A DNA stretch of 64,000 nucleotides from NCBI RefSeq assembly GCF_001593955.1, contig NZ_LTAZ01000004.1, positions 124,001 to 188,000 of the forward strand, read 5' to 3'. The notes below the pieces were generated by a model. It worked only from the letters and a program-made list of their open reading frames with translations. It searched no databases and was not told the DNA's origin. The position numbers were made by a program, and so were the translations under genes. How positions within the stretch are numbered: position 1 is the stretch's first letter; the number at the start of each line of letters is the position of its first letter. Source of the DNA: Halalkalicoccus paucihalophilus. Its GTDB lineage: Archaea > Halobacteriota > Halobacteria > Halobacteriales > Halalkalicoccaceae. Of this stretch, positions 42,664-51,758 are shown one piece after another.

Positions 42664-43979
42664 TCGGGCCAGACCTCCGCCGCGCGCATCCCGATCTCGG
42701 CGTCGCTCTCCCGTAGCTGCTCGCGGAGGTCGTCCTCGTCGACCCGGGGGACCTCACACCGGGCCAGTTCACGGACCAGCAACGCCGCCAGCATCGCGTG
42801 CTCGCGGAGGTTCCGCGGGTCGACCTTGTCGCGGGTATCGGCGTGAGTGTGCCCCCAGCCCCGGCCCCGCGCGCCGCCCGCGGGTCGCGCGCGCTCGCTG
42901 TGCAGTTGGAGGGCCGGGACGCCGCACTGGAGGAACGGCCAGTGGTCGCTGTAGGGGTGGGGATCACGCGAGAACGAAACCGGTTGGCCCCACTCCCCGC
43001 AGACGGTTTCGACGAGGTCCCCGATCCGCTCCGAGCCGTGGGTGTACGCCTTCAGGTTTCTAAATCGGCCCGCGCCGTCGACGTTGACGACGGCGCGAAC
43101 CGAATCGAGCGAAAGGGAGTCGGCGAGCGCCTCCGCACCGATCAGCCCGACCTCCTCGCAGCCGACGCCCGCGACCCGGACCCGACAGTCAAGCTCCATC
43201 TCCGCGAGGATGCGGGCCGCACCAGCGACCACGGAGATCCCACAGGCGTTGTCGAGCGCGCCCTCCGCGATGTCGTGGGCGTCGTAGTGACCCACCAGAA
43301 CGATCTCCTCGTCGCCTTCGCCGAGGTGTCCATGAACGTTCTGGCTCGTTCCCGTTTCCGTACTCGCCTCGACCGAGAGCTTCGCCCGCCCGCCCCGTTG
43401 GGCGTACTCCGTGAGCCACGCGCCCGTTTCCTTCGAGACGCCCACGCCCGGCGCGGCGGCCTCCCCGTTGAACCGGAGCGCTCCAGTGGGGGGCAACTGG
43501 CCGGGAATATGGTTGGCGAAGACGAACGCTTCGGCGCCCGCCGCGACCGCGTGGCCGAACTTCTCCATGCGGTGGACGAACCGTCCCTTCTCGGGCGGTG
43601 TCGTCGTGCTCGCGACGGCGATCTTTCCCGCGACGTCGGCATCCTCGATCTCCTCGGGCGTCCCGTAGCCGACGTCGACGAGCTCTCCCGATACCTCGCC
43701 CGCCGCCGAGTACGGCAGCGCGAGCGTCTCGAAGGAGCGCTCGACGGGGTCGGTGAGGGCGAACTCGGCGCGCCCGCGGTCCCATCGATTCATTCCGAAC
43801 TCCTCGATCCCGATCCCGTCGACGCCACCGTCCTCGAAGCTCTCGGCGACGTACTCGGCGGCGCGGCGTTCGCCGGGGTGGCCCCCCATGCGCTCGGGGA
43901 GTTCGGTCAGCCGGGTCAGCAGCTCCCATGCAGCGTCGTCGTGCCACGCGCCGCCAAGCAGCGCGTCGATCTCCGTCAT
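42651..43979 (-). CDS. M28 family zinc aminopeptidase
   Basis: A 442-residue peptidase. Zinc ligands are visible: His/Asp in VLVGHYDAHDIAEGALDNAC, catalytic and ligand Glu in GVGCEEVGLIGAEAL, Asp in VVNVDGAGRF, and His in PYSDHWPFLQ. A PA-like insert (residues ~125-240) lies before the catalytic core. No signal peptide is seen, so it probably acts in the cytoplasm. The ATG at 43979 (MTEIDALLGGAWHDD) is preferred to an upstream frame with an atypical start. Confidence 0.9.
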   Translation of the reverse strand: MTEIDALLGGAWHDDAAWELLTRLTELPERMGGHPGERRAAEYVAESFEDGGVDGIGIEEFGMNRWDRGRAEFALTDPVERSFETLALPYSAAGEVSGELVDVGYGTPEEIEDADVAGKIAVASTTTPPEKGRFVHRMEKFGHAVAAGAEAFVFANHIPGQLPPTGALRFNGEAAAPGVGVSKETGAWLTEYAQRGGRAKLSVEASTETGTSQNVHGHLGEGDEEIVLVGHYDAHDIAEGALDNACGISVVAGAARILAEMELDCRVRVAGVGCEEVGLIGAEALADSLSLDSVRAVVNVDGAGRFRNLKAYTHGSERIGDLVETVCGEWGQPVSFSRDPHPYSDHWPFLQCGVPALQLHSERARPAGGARGRGWGHTHADTRDKVDPRNLREHAMLAALLVRELARCEVPRVDEDDLREQLRESDAEIGMRAAEVWPDHWE

Positions 43980-44070
43980 GATCGTCCGGTATCGCGCCCA
44001 CGCCAAGGTCGTTGCGTTCCGTGTGGGTGAACCGCTAGTGTTTAGTCCGTACTGACACCTATCATGTGTA

Positions 44071-45858
44071 ATGAGTTCGGTTCCCGAACGCGAGGAGATC
44101 GCCGAGGAGTACACGTGGGATCTCGAGAGTATCTACGCGAGCGACGACGACTGGGAGGACGCCTACGAGTCGCTCACCGAGCGAATCCCGGAGCTCGAAG
44201 CCTACGAGGGGCAGACGACCGACGACGGCGAGACGCTGTACGAGCTACTCACGCTCCGCGAGGACGTGATGCGTGACCTCTCGCAGGTCGCCGCCTACGC
44301 GCGCATGCGCCGCGACGAGGACACCCGCAATCAGGAGTACCAGGCGCTAACCGCCCGATCGCAGTCGCTTGCTTCGGAAACGTCGAGCGCCGCGAGCTTC
44401 ATCGAGCCCGAACTGCAGGCGCTCTCGGAGGACGAACTCGACGCACTGATCGAGGAGGAACCCGCCTTGGAGGAGTACGCCCACTACTTCGACGACGTAC
44501 TGCGGATGAAACCCCACACCCGCTCGGCGGAGATCGAGGGCCTCCTTGCCGAACTGGGCGAGGTCACCGGGGCGTCGGGCGAGATCTACAACATGCTCTC
44601 GAACGCGGATCTGGAGTTTCCCACCGTCGAGCGCGACGGCGAAGCCATCGAGATCACGCAGGCCAACTTCACGAAACTGCAGAAGCGTCGGGACAGGGAG
44701 TTCCGCCGTGAGGTCTACGAGGCCTTTTACGACACGTGGGATGATGTCAGAAACACGGTCGGCAGCGCGTACAAGAACAGCGTGAAAGCCGACGTGAAAC
44801 TCGCCCGAGCGCGAAACTACGATACGGCCCGCGAGGCGGCGATGGACGGGCCGAACATCCCCGTCGAGGTCTACGACAACCTCGTCGAGACGGTTCACGA
44901 CAATCTCGATACGCTCCATCGCCACAGCGAGTTGAAACGCGAGGCGCTCGGGGTAGAGGAACTACGGATGTGGGACCTCTACATGCCGGTCGCGGAGGGT
45001 GAAAGCCCAGACATCGCGTACGACGAGGCCGCAGAGTACGTCGTCGAGGCCGTCGCGCCGCTCGGAGAGGAGTACCAGTCCCGGGTCGCCGAGGGACTCG
45101 ACTCGCGCTGGGTCGATGTCTACGAGAACGCCGGCAAGCAGGCGGGCGCGTACTCGGGTGGCACCTACGATACCCAACCGTTCATCCTGATGAACTATCA
45201 GGACGATATCCCCTCGATGTACACGCTGGCTCACGAACTCGGCCACTCGCTTCACTCGCAACTCACCAGCGAGCACCAGCCCTACGTCTACAGCGGCTAC
45301 GAGATCTTCGTCGCCGAGGTCGCCTCCACCGTAAACGAGGCGCTTTTGACGCATCACCTGCTCGACACCGTCAAGGACGAACGGTTCCGCTTGCACGTAT
45401 TGAACGAGTACCTCGAGCGCTTTCGCTCGACGCTGTATCGCCAGACGATGTTCGCGGAGTTCGAACACCGCGCCCACGAGATCGACGAGGACGGCGGTGC
45501 GCTCACCCCCGACGCGCTTGAGGAACTCTACGGCGAGCTGAAAAGCGACTTCTACGAGCCCGTGATCGTCGACGACCGGATCGCCCGCGAGTGGATGCGC
45601 ATCCCCCACTTCTACCGAGCGTACTACGTCTACCAGTACGCGACGGGGATCAGCGCCGCAGTCGCGCTCGCCGAGCGGATCCTCGAAGCGGGCGAACCCG
45701 CGGCCGCGGACTACCGCGAGTTCCTCCGGTCGGGATCGACCGAGTATCCCCTCGAACTGCTCGAGATCGCGGGAATCGACATGCGCTCGCCCGAGCCGAT
45801 CGCCGAGGCGCTTTCGGTGTACGACGAGTACCTCGACGAGATGGGATCGCTGTTGTAG
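44071..45858 (+). CDS. pepF: Oligoendopeptidase F (M3 family)
   Basis: A 595-residue cytosolic zinc peptidase that cuts short peptides, probably finishing proteasome products. The zinc site is TLAHELGHSLHSQLTSE, with the downstream Glu ligand in YEIFVAEVASTVNEALLTH. FYRAYYVYQYATGISAAVAL near the C-terminus is typical of PepF. It is divergent from the M28 peptidase and 53 nt upstream of pan, so protein-turnover genes cluster here. Confidence 0.95.
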   Translation: MSSVPEREEIAEEYTWDLESIYASDDDWEDAYESLTERIPELEAYEGQTTDDGETLYELLTLREDVMRDLSQVAAYARMRRDEDTRNQEYQALTARSQSLASETSSAASFIEPELQALSEDELDALIEEEPALEEYAHYFDDVLRMKPHTRSAEIEGLLAELGEVTGASGEIYNMLSNADLEFPTVERDGEAIEITQANFTKLQKRRDREFRREVYEAFYDTWDDVRNTVGSAYKNSVKADVKLARARNYDTAREAAMDGPNIPVEVYDNLVETVHDNLDTLHRHSELKREALGVEELRMWDLYMPVAEGESPDIAYDEAAEYVVEAVAPLGEEYQSRVAEGLDSRWVDVYENAGKQAGAYSGGTYDTQPFILMNYQDDIPSMYTLAHELGHSLHSQLTSEHQPYVYSGYEIFVAEVASTVNEALLTHHLLDTVKDERFRLHVLNEYLERFRSTLYRQTMFAEFEHRAHEIDEDGGALTPDALEELYGELKSDFYEPVIVDDRIAREWMRIPHFYRAYYVYQYATGISAAVALAERILEAGEPAAADYREFLRSGSTEYPLELLEIAGIDMRSPEPIAEALSVYDEYLDEMGSLL

Positions 45859-45911
45859 GATCGGCCGACACCCAAAGGCACTTTTGACGCGCTTTCCTAG
45901 AGGGGACATCA

Positions 45912-47129
45912 ATGGCCCATAGCCCCTCTGTTCCCGACCGGCCGCGCCTCGACCTCGACCCCGAGATGTCCGAGGGCGAACAGCTCGCCGCCCTGCGCGA
46001 ACACTACACGGACATCGTCCGGATCAACGACCAGCTCGAGGAGCGAATCGAGGACGCGACGGACCGCCGCGAGACGCTCCACGAGCGCGTCGACGAACTC
46101 GAACGCGAGAACGGTGCGCTGAAGACCGCCTCGCTGTACGTCGCCACGGTCGAGGAGTTCACCGAGGACGGGGCGATCATCAAGCAACACGGAACCAACC
46201 AGGAGGTCGTGACCGAGATCGATCCCGCGCTCGCCGATGAGCTCTCGGCGGGCGATCGGGTCGCGGTCAACGACTCCTTCGGCGTCGAGACCGCCCTCGA
46301 CGTCGAGACCGACGCCCGCGCACAGGCGATGACCGTCGAGGAGAGCCCCGCGGTCTCCTATTCGGATATCGGCGGGATCGACGAGCAGATCCGCGAGGTA
46401 CGGGAGGCCGTCGAGGACCCGCTCAACTCTCCCGAGCAGTTCGAGGAGGTCGGGATCGAACCGCCGGGCGGCGTGCTCCTGTATGGACCGCCGGGCACGG
46501 GGAAAACGATGCTCGCGAAGGCCGTCGCCAACGAGACCGACGCGACCTTCATCAAGATGGCCGGTTCGGAGCTGGTTCAGAAATTCATCGGCGAGGGCTC
46601 GCGCCTCGTCCGCGATCTGTTCGAACTCGCGCGCGAACACGAACCCGCGATCGTCTTCATCGACGAGATCGACGCCATCGCCGCCACCCGCACGGAGTCG
46701 AAAACCTCCGGTGATGCGGAGGTCCAGCGCACGATGATGCAGCTGTTGAACGAGATGGACGGGTTCGACGAGCGCGGCGAGATCCGCATCATCGCGGCGA
46801 CCAACCGCTTCGACATGCTCGATCGGGCCATCCTCCGACCCGGCCGGTTCGACCGCCTCATCGAGGTCCCCGAACCCGACGCGGCGGGACGAGAACGGAT
46901 CCTCGAGATCCACACCGAGGAGATGAACGTCGCCGAGGACGTCGATTTCGAGGCCCTTTCGGAGGACACCGCCGGATTCAGCGGCGCGGAACTCGCGAGC
47001 CTCTGTACGGAGGCGGGGATGTTCGCGGTTCGCGACGACCGCACCGAGGTCCGGACCGGGGACTTCGAGGAGGCCCTCGAGAAGGTCGCGACCGACGCCG
47101 AGAACGACCCGCGATACTACGTCTACTAA
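45912..47129 (+). CDS. pan: Proteasome-activating nucleotidase
   Basis: A 405-residue AAA+ ATPase that unfolds substrates and opens the 20S proteasome. Residues ~25-75 are the coiled coil, followed by an OB domain (~78-130). The AAA+ core has Walker [10 protein letters not shown], the pore-loop-type sequence [14 protein letters not shown], Walker [15 protein letters not shown] and arginine fingers in LRPGRFDRL. The C-terminus is DPRYYVY: Tyr-rich, but the penultimate residue is Val, not the Tyr of a canonical Hb-Y-X docking motif. Confidence 0.95.
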   Translation: MAHSPSVPDRPRLDLDPEMSEGEQLAALREHYTDIVRINDQLEERIEDATDRRETLHERVDELERENGALKTASLYVATVEEFTEDGAIIKQHGTNQEVVTEIDPALADELSAGDRVAVNDSFGVETALDVETDARAQAMTVEESPAVSYSDIGGIDEQIREVREAVEDPLNSPEQFEEVGIEPPGGVLLYGPPGTGKTMLAKAVANETDATFIKMAGSELVQKFIGEGSRLVRDLFELAREHEPAIVFIDEIDAIAATRTESKTSGDAEVQRTMMQLLNEMDGFDERGEIRIIAATNRFDMLDRAILRPGRFDRLIEVPEPDAAGRERILEIHTEEMNVAEDVDFEALSEDTAGFSGAELASLCTEAGMFAVRDDRTEVRTGDFEEALEKVATDAENDPRYYVY

Positions 47130-47167
47130 ACCGAACCCCCTTTGGTTCGCTCGGGCCGAGTGCGGAC

Positions 47168-47635
47168 ATGGAGATCCGTATCGTTCGGGGCAGTGCCACC
47201 GCCCCCACCGAGATGGCCTCGTACGACGCTGCCCTCGCCGAGGCTAACGTCCACAACTACAACCTCACGCATGTCTCCTCCGTCATCCCCGCCGACGCGA
47301 GCGTCGAGTTCGTCGATACGGCCCCCGATCTCGGATCCATCGGGGACGGTCTCACGGTGGTCGAGGCCCGCGCGACGAGCGCCGATCACCGTGTCAGCGC
47401 CGCCCTCGCGTGGGCGCAAAGCGAGGCGGGTCCCGGCCTCTTCTACGAGGCCGCCGGCGAGGAATCGCCCGCGGAATCGCGTGAACGCGTCGAAGACGGT
47501 ATCGCTGCCGGGATGGACCTCCGGGGGTGGTCGGGAGGGGGCGTCGAGAGCGCCGTCACAGCTATCGAACCCGAAGAGGGGTTCGCGACGGCGCTGGTCC
47601 TCGCGGTCTACGGCGAGGGGCGTCCGATCCGATAG
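47168..47635 (+). CDS. pdaD: Pyruvoyl-dependent arginine decarboxylase
   Basis: A 155-residue proenzyme that cleaves itself at Ser-Ser in THVSSVIPAD (residues ~36-45) to form the pyruvoyl group, then decarboxylates arginine to agmatine. GDGLTVVEARATSADHRVSA and GPGLFYEAAG complete the fold. In archaea agmatine is needed for agmatidine at the wobble base of tRNA-Ile2 and for polyamines. The gene follows pan by 38 nt. Confidence 0.94.
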   Translation: MEIRIVRGSATAPTEMASYDAALAEANVHNYNLTHVSSVIPADASVEFVDTAPDLGSIGDGLTVVEARATSADHRVSAALAWAQSEAGPGLFYEAAGEESPAESRERVEDGIAAGMDLRGWSGGGVESAVTAIEPEEGFATALVLAVYGEGRPIR

Positions 47636-47675
47636 GCGCTCCATAACTATCAGTTCGTTTCGAGTTTCTCCGGTC

Positions 47676-48425
47676 GTTAAACGCAGAGAACTCCTCGGCG
47701 GCGTCGCCGGAGCGGGTGCGCTCGCTCTCAGCGGGTGTCTCGGGAGCGCCCGTGAGGCGTATCCGTGGCCGACGGTCGACGAGGAGGCGTTAGCGGGGTG
47801 GGACCGTCTCTACGAGCGAAGCGACGAGTACGGCGTCTCCTACTGGGGGATCGAGGCCCTCTCGGTCCACGAGCGGCGCTACTCGTACGAGTACACAGAA
47901 CTGCGTGACTCGGTCGCCGGGTTGACCGGCAACGAGATCGACCGCAGCCTCGCGCGGTTCGTCGCCTCGCGCATGACGCTCGAAGGAATCGGCCGGCCGT
48001 TTGCCACCCCGGAGCGGCTCGTCGACGACGCCATGGAAGGGATCGAGTCCGAACTCCGCGAGGAGGGCCTCGAGTCGATCGAGCGCGTCGAGACGACCGA
48101 CCCCCTCCCCGCGGTCGACGGCGAGATCGTCGAGTATCGCGGTGAGATCGGTATCCCGTCGTTCTCCCGCGAGGTCGACGCCTACGGCGTCTCGACGACG
48201 ATCGAATCCGACGGCGACCCCCTCGACGCGGAGGGGGTGTTCGCGGTCTGGATGCCCGAAAACGACACCGCCTACGTCGCCGGCGGGGTCTACCCCGCCG
48301 AGGACGCCCTCGGGAGGTTCGTCCCCACCGCCGCGGGACTCGACATCGGGACCCTCCTCGGGCTCGAGACCGACCCCACGGAGCTTCGCGAGCGGATCGT
48401 CGCGCTCGTGGAGGCGACGGGATGA
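47676..48425 (+). CDS. Tat-type lipoprotein, start codon missing
   Basis: About 249 residues in a frame with a good Tat lipoprotein signal: KRRELLGGVAGAGALALSGC, where RR and the lipobox Cys are ~18 residues apart. No ATG, GTG or TTG lies in frame between the pdaD stop and the signal; GTT at 47676 sits where the start should be, just before AAA CGC. A CATAACTAT box (47642-47650) lies ~27-30 nt upstream, as for a leaderless mRNA. So the start codon has mutated, is non-standard, or is misread in the assembly. The mature part (PWPTVDEEALAGWDRLYERS) has no recognised fold. Confidence 0.6.
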   Translation, partial: VKRRELLGGVAGAGALALSGCLGSAREAYPWPTVDEEALAGWDRLYERSDEYGVSYWGIEALSVHERRYSYEYTELRDSVAGLTGNEIDRSLARFVASRMTLEGIGRPFATPERLVDDAMEGIESELREEGLESIERVETTDPLPAVDGEIVEYRGEIGIPSFSREVDAYGVSTTIESDGDPLDAEGVFAVWMPENDTAYVAGGVYPAEDALGRFVPTAAGLDIGTLLGLETDPTELRERIVALVEATG

Positions 48426-48477
48426 GGGGCCGACGGACTTTTGATGTGGGGGCGCCTATCGCGGGTGATTCCAGTTC

Positions 48478-48864
48478 ATGAACGGAAATACGCCGTACGC
48501 CGGGTTGCCGGAGACGACGACCGCCGGTCAGCGCATGCCCGAGGAGGTGCCCGAACTCACGGCGGATCAACGCCGGACGCTCCGTGCCGATCTCTCGGCG
48601 ATCACCCGTCGCGTCCGCGAGTACCTGCCCGACGAGTACGTCGTCGGGGCGGAAGTCAGTCAGGGTCAGGGCGGCCCCGAGGCGATGGTGGCGGTTCAGC
48701 CGCCGGTCGGCCACCCGATCAGCGCCGGCTTCCAGCCCGACCTCGAGAGCGATGAGTACATCACCGAGAACGACCGCGAGGAGGTTGCCCGCGGACTGGC
48801 CGCGAGCGCCGCCCTTCAGGTCAAACACGCGATCAGCGACGACGTCTCGCCGACCGCGCGGTAG
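48478..48864 (+). CDS. Haloarchaeal protein (DUF5811-like)
   Basis: A 128-residue soluble protein. MNGNTPYAGLPETTTAG, then LTADQRRTLRADLSAITRRV and AMVAVQPPVGHPISAGFQPD are the conserved blocks. From memory it matches the haloarchaeal DUF5811 family, which has no assigned function. ATG 48478 gives the conserved start. It converges with infB. Confidence 0.7.
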   Translation: MNGNTPYAGLPETTTAGQRMPEEVPELTADQRRTLRADLSAITRRVREYLPDEYVVGAEVSQGQGGPEAMVAVQPPVGHPISAGFQPDLESDEYITENDREEVARGLAASAALQVKHAISDDVSPTAR

Positions 48865-48888
48865 TCCCGATTTCGACGGCGTTCGACC

Positions 48889-50694
48889 TCACTTCCCCCA
48901 GAAGGGGTCCCGGCGGCGCTGTTTGTCGAGGTACATCTGGAGGACTTCGCGCTCGTCGGCGGGGATGTCCTCGGTGAGTTCCTGTTCTAAGATCTTCGCG
49001 TGTTTCTCGGGGATTTCGATCCAGAGCTCGTCGCCCTCCTCGATCTGTCTGCCCACGGTCGGTCCGTCGATGGCGACGCTGACGCGCTTTCCCTGTCGGG
49101 CCTCGTCGACGTCGTCGCCCTGTTCTTGAATCCCCTTGATCCGTCCCACACGCGTGGGTTCGTTGCCCTCGAACTTCGCGACCTGCGCGTTGTTCCTGAC
49201 CGTACCGCCCAACACTTCGACGCCCACGACGGCGGGGTCGTTCTGGCGGAACGTGTGGTCCATGAGCAGTTGGAACCGGCCCGGTCGCGTGATGTTCTCG
49301 AGGATCGTTTCCTGTTGAGCCCGTCGAGAATCCTCGACGAACGCGTCGTACTCCTCGACGAGCTGGTAGATCACGTCGTCGCGGAAGATCCGGACCTCGC
49401 TTTCGTCTGCGTGACGGCTCGCATCACCCAGTACGTCCACGTTGAACCCGAGGATCGTCCGGTGAACCGGTTCATCGGCGGTGCTCGCGACCGAGATGTC
49501 CCGCGGTGCGATATCGCCGACTTCCGCGCGCATGATCGGGATCTCGGCTTCGGCCAGCGCGTTGGCCATTGCCTCCAAGCTCCCGAGGGTGTCGGCCTTG
49601 ACGACGACGCCCTCCTCTTCGGTACTCACTTCGACCTCCGCGAGTTCGGCTTCGACCTCCGCGATCACGTCGTCGATCTCGCGGTTTCGCACGACACGAA
49701 CGGGCGCACCCGCCATCGCCTCCTCGAGGTCGGGCGCGGCGATCTTCAGGCCCGCCGCCGCACCCACCTCGTCGACACGGTCGAACCGACTTTCCGCTCT
49801 GATTTCGGCAAGCGGTCGGGGCTGGAGCAGCGCGCGGACGTCGGTGACGATCGGCTCGTGGGTCCCGCCGACGACGATGGTCTCGTCCTCCCGGATCGTG
49901 CCGTCGTACAGCACCACGTCGACGGTCGCCCCGAAGCCCTTCTCGTCTTTGACCTCCAACACCGTGCCCGCGCCGGGCCCCGAGACGTCGATCTGCATGG
50001 CGTCTTTCATATATCGCTGGGAGAGCCCCATCAACACGGTGAGCAGGTCCGGAACTCCCTCCCCGGTCTCGGCGCTGACGGGGACGACCCCGACGTTCTT
50101 CTGGAAGTCCTGCACCCGCCAGTAGAGGTCGGCGGAAAAGCCGTGATCAGAGAGCTCGCCGATGAGTTCGTAGAGGCGCTCGTCGAGTCGCGAGCGCGCC
50201 CGATCGCTCTGGGCGTCGTACGTTCCCTGGACGGGGCTGTTCTCCCGGGGATTCCAGCCCGGTACCGTATCAATCTTGTTGGCGGCGACGACGAACGGTG
50301 TCGAGGAGTCCTGAAGGATGTTGATCGCCTCGATAGTCTGGGGCTGGAAGCCGTCGGTGACGTCGACGACGAGGATCGCGATGTCGGCGAGCGCGCCCCC
50401 GCGTGACCGGAGGGTAGTAAAGGAGTGGTGGCCCGGCGTGTCGATGAAGAGCAACCCCGGAAGATCGAAGTCGTCGGGGTCGACGAGTCGGCCGGCGACC
50501 CGCGAGACGGTCTCTAAGGGGACGGCGGTCGCCCCGATGTGCTGGGTGATCGCGCCGGCTTCGCCCTCGATCACTGCCGAGCCGCGGATCTTATCGAGCA
50601 AGCTGGTCTTTCCGTGATCGACGTGTCCGAGAACGGCGACGATCGGTGTTCTGAGCCCCGACGATGACGTCCGTGTTGTATCTGTATCCGACAT
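48889..50694 (-). CDS. infB: Translation initiation factor IF-2 (aIF5B)
   Basis: A 601-residue GTPase for subunit joining. G1 is AVLGHVDHGKTSLLDKIRG, G3 is FIDTPGHHSFTTLR (with His after the usual GH pair), and G4 is VAANKIDTVPGW. Later blocks include the domain II KDEKGFGATVDVVLYDGTI and the domain IV QEQGDDVDEARQGKRVSVAI. The length is normal for archaeal IF2 without inteins. It is divergent from the PRC-barrel/nob1 genes. Confidence 0.96.
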   Translation of the reverse strand: MSDTDTTRTSSSGLRTPIVAVLGHVDHGKTSLLDKIRGSAVIEGEAGAITQHIGATAVPLETVSRVAGRLVDPDDFDLPGLLFIDTPGHHSFTTLRSRGGALADIAILVVDVTDGFQPQTIEAINILQDSSTPFVVAANKIDTVPGWNPRENSPVQGTYDAQSDRARSRLDERLYELIGELSDHGFSADLYWRVQDFQKNVGVVPVSAETGEGVPDLLTVLMGLSQRYMKDAMQIDVSGPGAGTVLEVKDEKGFGATVDVVLYDGTIREDETIVVGGTHEPIVTDVRALLQPRPLAEIRAESRFDRVDEVGAAAGLKIAAPDLEEAMAGAPVRVVRNREIDDVIAEVEAELAEVEVSTEEEGVVVKADTLGSLEAMANALAEAEIPIMRAEVGDIAPRDISVASTADEPVHRTILGFNVDVLGDASRHADESEVRIFRDDVIYQLVEEYDAFVEDSRRAQQETILENITRPGRFQLLMDHTFRQNDPAVVGVEVLGGTVRNNAQVAKFEGNEPTRVGRIKGIQEQGDDVDEARQGKRVSVAIDGPTVGRQIEEGDELWIEIPEKHAKILEQELTEDIPADEREVLQMYLDKQRRRDPFWGK

Positions 50695-50817
50695 CCTACC
50701 ACCCGAGAAGTTCGTGTTCTAGCCGAACGGGGCGCGGTAGTTAAGTCCATCGTAGCGAGCGAACCCCGAAAAATCGGCCCCGTGGCGTTTATTAGCGTCG
50801 GCTCTCTTCTGTGGGGT

Positions 50818-51063
50818 ATGTCCCAAATACTGGCGGAGAACCTCTCCGGAAAGGCGGTCATGGGCGCGGACGGTGCCGAACTCGGAATGCTGTACAACAT
50901 CACGATGGATATCAAAAGCGGCGAGCTCCACGACCTCGTCGTCACCCCGAACGACGACATCACCGCGGCGGATTTCGGCCTCGAACTCGACGACGAAAAC
51001 CGCCTCAGACTGCCCGTTTCTCGGGTGCAGGCCGTCAAAGACTACATCGTCGTCCAGCGGTAA
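50818..51063 (+). CDS. PRC-barrel domain protein (81 aa)
   Basis: An 81-residue single PRC-barrel: LAENLSGKAVMGADGAELGM, then LHDLVVTPNDD and RLRLPVSRVQAVKDYIVVQR. PRC-barrels in RimM help process 16S rRNA. Here the gene directly abuts nob1 (stop 51063, start 51064), which supports a role in small-subunit maturation (inference). ATG 50818 gives the conserved start. Confidence 0.88.
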   Translation: MSQILAENLSGKAVMGADGAELGMLYNITMDIKSGELHDLVVTPNDDITAADFGLELDDENRLRLPVSRVQAVKDYIVVQR

Positions 51064-51522
51064 ATGTACGTCCTCGACTCCTCGGCTTTTATCCACGAGT
51101 ATCATACCACGAACCAAACGGCGAGCATCCCGCTCGTCAGGGAGGAACTGGAAGACGAGAGCGCCTACCGCTACGACGCGATGGAGGGTTCGGGGATGCA
51201 TATCCACATCCCGACCGACGAAACGATCGATACGGTCAGGAGGGCAGCAGCCGAACTCGGCGACCTCGAGGAACTCTCCGATACCGACATCCGGTTGGTC
51301 GCGACCACGTTCGAACTCGACGGGACCCTCGTGACCGACGATTACGCGATGCAGAACGTCGCAGAGAAACTCAACGTCGACGTCGAGGTGATCGCCCGCG
51401 AGGGGATCACCGAACAGCGCCGCTGGACGTTCCAGTGTCAGGGCTGTGGTCGGGAGTTCGACGAGCAGCGCGACCGCTGTGAGATCTGTGGGAGCCCGCT
51501 CGCACGCAAGAACCCGAACTAG
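51064..51522 (+). CDS. nob1: rRNA maturation endonuclease Nob1
   Basis: A 152-residue protein. Residues ~1-115 are a PIN nuclease (MYVLDSSAFIHEYHT; DTDIRLVATTFELDGTLVTD with acidic site residues). Residues ~122-152 are a zinc ribbon (CQGCGREFDEQRDRCEICG). Nob1 cuts the 3' end of pre-16S rRNA. The order PRC-barrel-nob1 and divergent infB places three translation genes together. The stop overlaps the converging small gene by 4 nt. Confidence 0.94.
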   Translation: MYVLDSSAFIHEYHTTNQTASIPLVREELEDESAYRYDAMEGSGMHIHIPTDETIDTVRRAAAELGDLEELSDTDIRLVATTFELDGTLVTDDYAMQNVAEKLNVDVEVIAREGITEQRRWTFQCQGCGREFDEQRDRCEICGSPLARKNPN

Positions 51523-51665
51523 CGCGCGGCCGTCTCGCGCCGTTCGAGTCCGATCGTGACGAGTTGGTGGAGGACTTCCGTCTCGGTGAGTTCGTACTCC
51601 CGTGCGATGGCGTCGACTTCCGCCGCCAGTCGATCGTCACACACGAGGCTGTACCGCTGGGACAT
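51519..51665 (-). CDS. Small ribbon-helix-helix-like regulator (48 aa)
   Basis: A 48-residue protein: MSQRYSLVCDDRLAAEVDAI, then AREYELTETEVLHQLVTIGL and a basic tail. A beta strand followed by two helices with a turn at ELTETEV is the CopG/Arc (ribbon-helix-helix) pattern, so DNA binding is plausible. A TATA-like TTTATAT, centred 27 nt upstream of the ATG, sits inside a palindrome, which suggests autoregulation. It converges on nob1. Confidence 0.65.
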   Translation of the reverse strand: MSQRYSLVCDDRLAAEVDAIAREYELTETEVLHQLVTIGLERRETAAR

Positions 51666-51684
51666 GGTTCATCCTACGACGGCA

Positions 51685-51700
51685 ATAGATATAAATCTAT
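51685..51700 (-). promoter_or_regulatory. TATA box inside a palindrome, upstream of the small regulator
   Basis: ATAGAT (51685-51690) and ATCTAT (51695-51700) form a perfect inverted repeat with a 4-nt centre. On the minus strand TTTATAT (51689-51695) is the TATA-like box, centred 27 nt before the ATG at 51665. A dimeric repressor bound here would block TBP. Confidence 0.5.
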
Positions 51701-51758
51701 GTCAGACTTCCAGAACATCTCTGCGCGGATTACATGTCGAAATATTAACCAAATCCGC

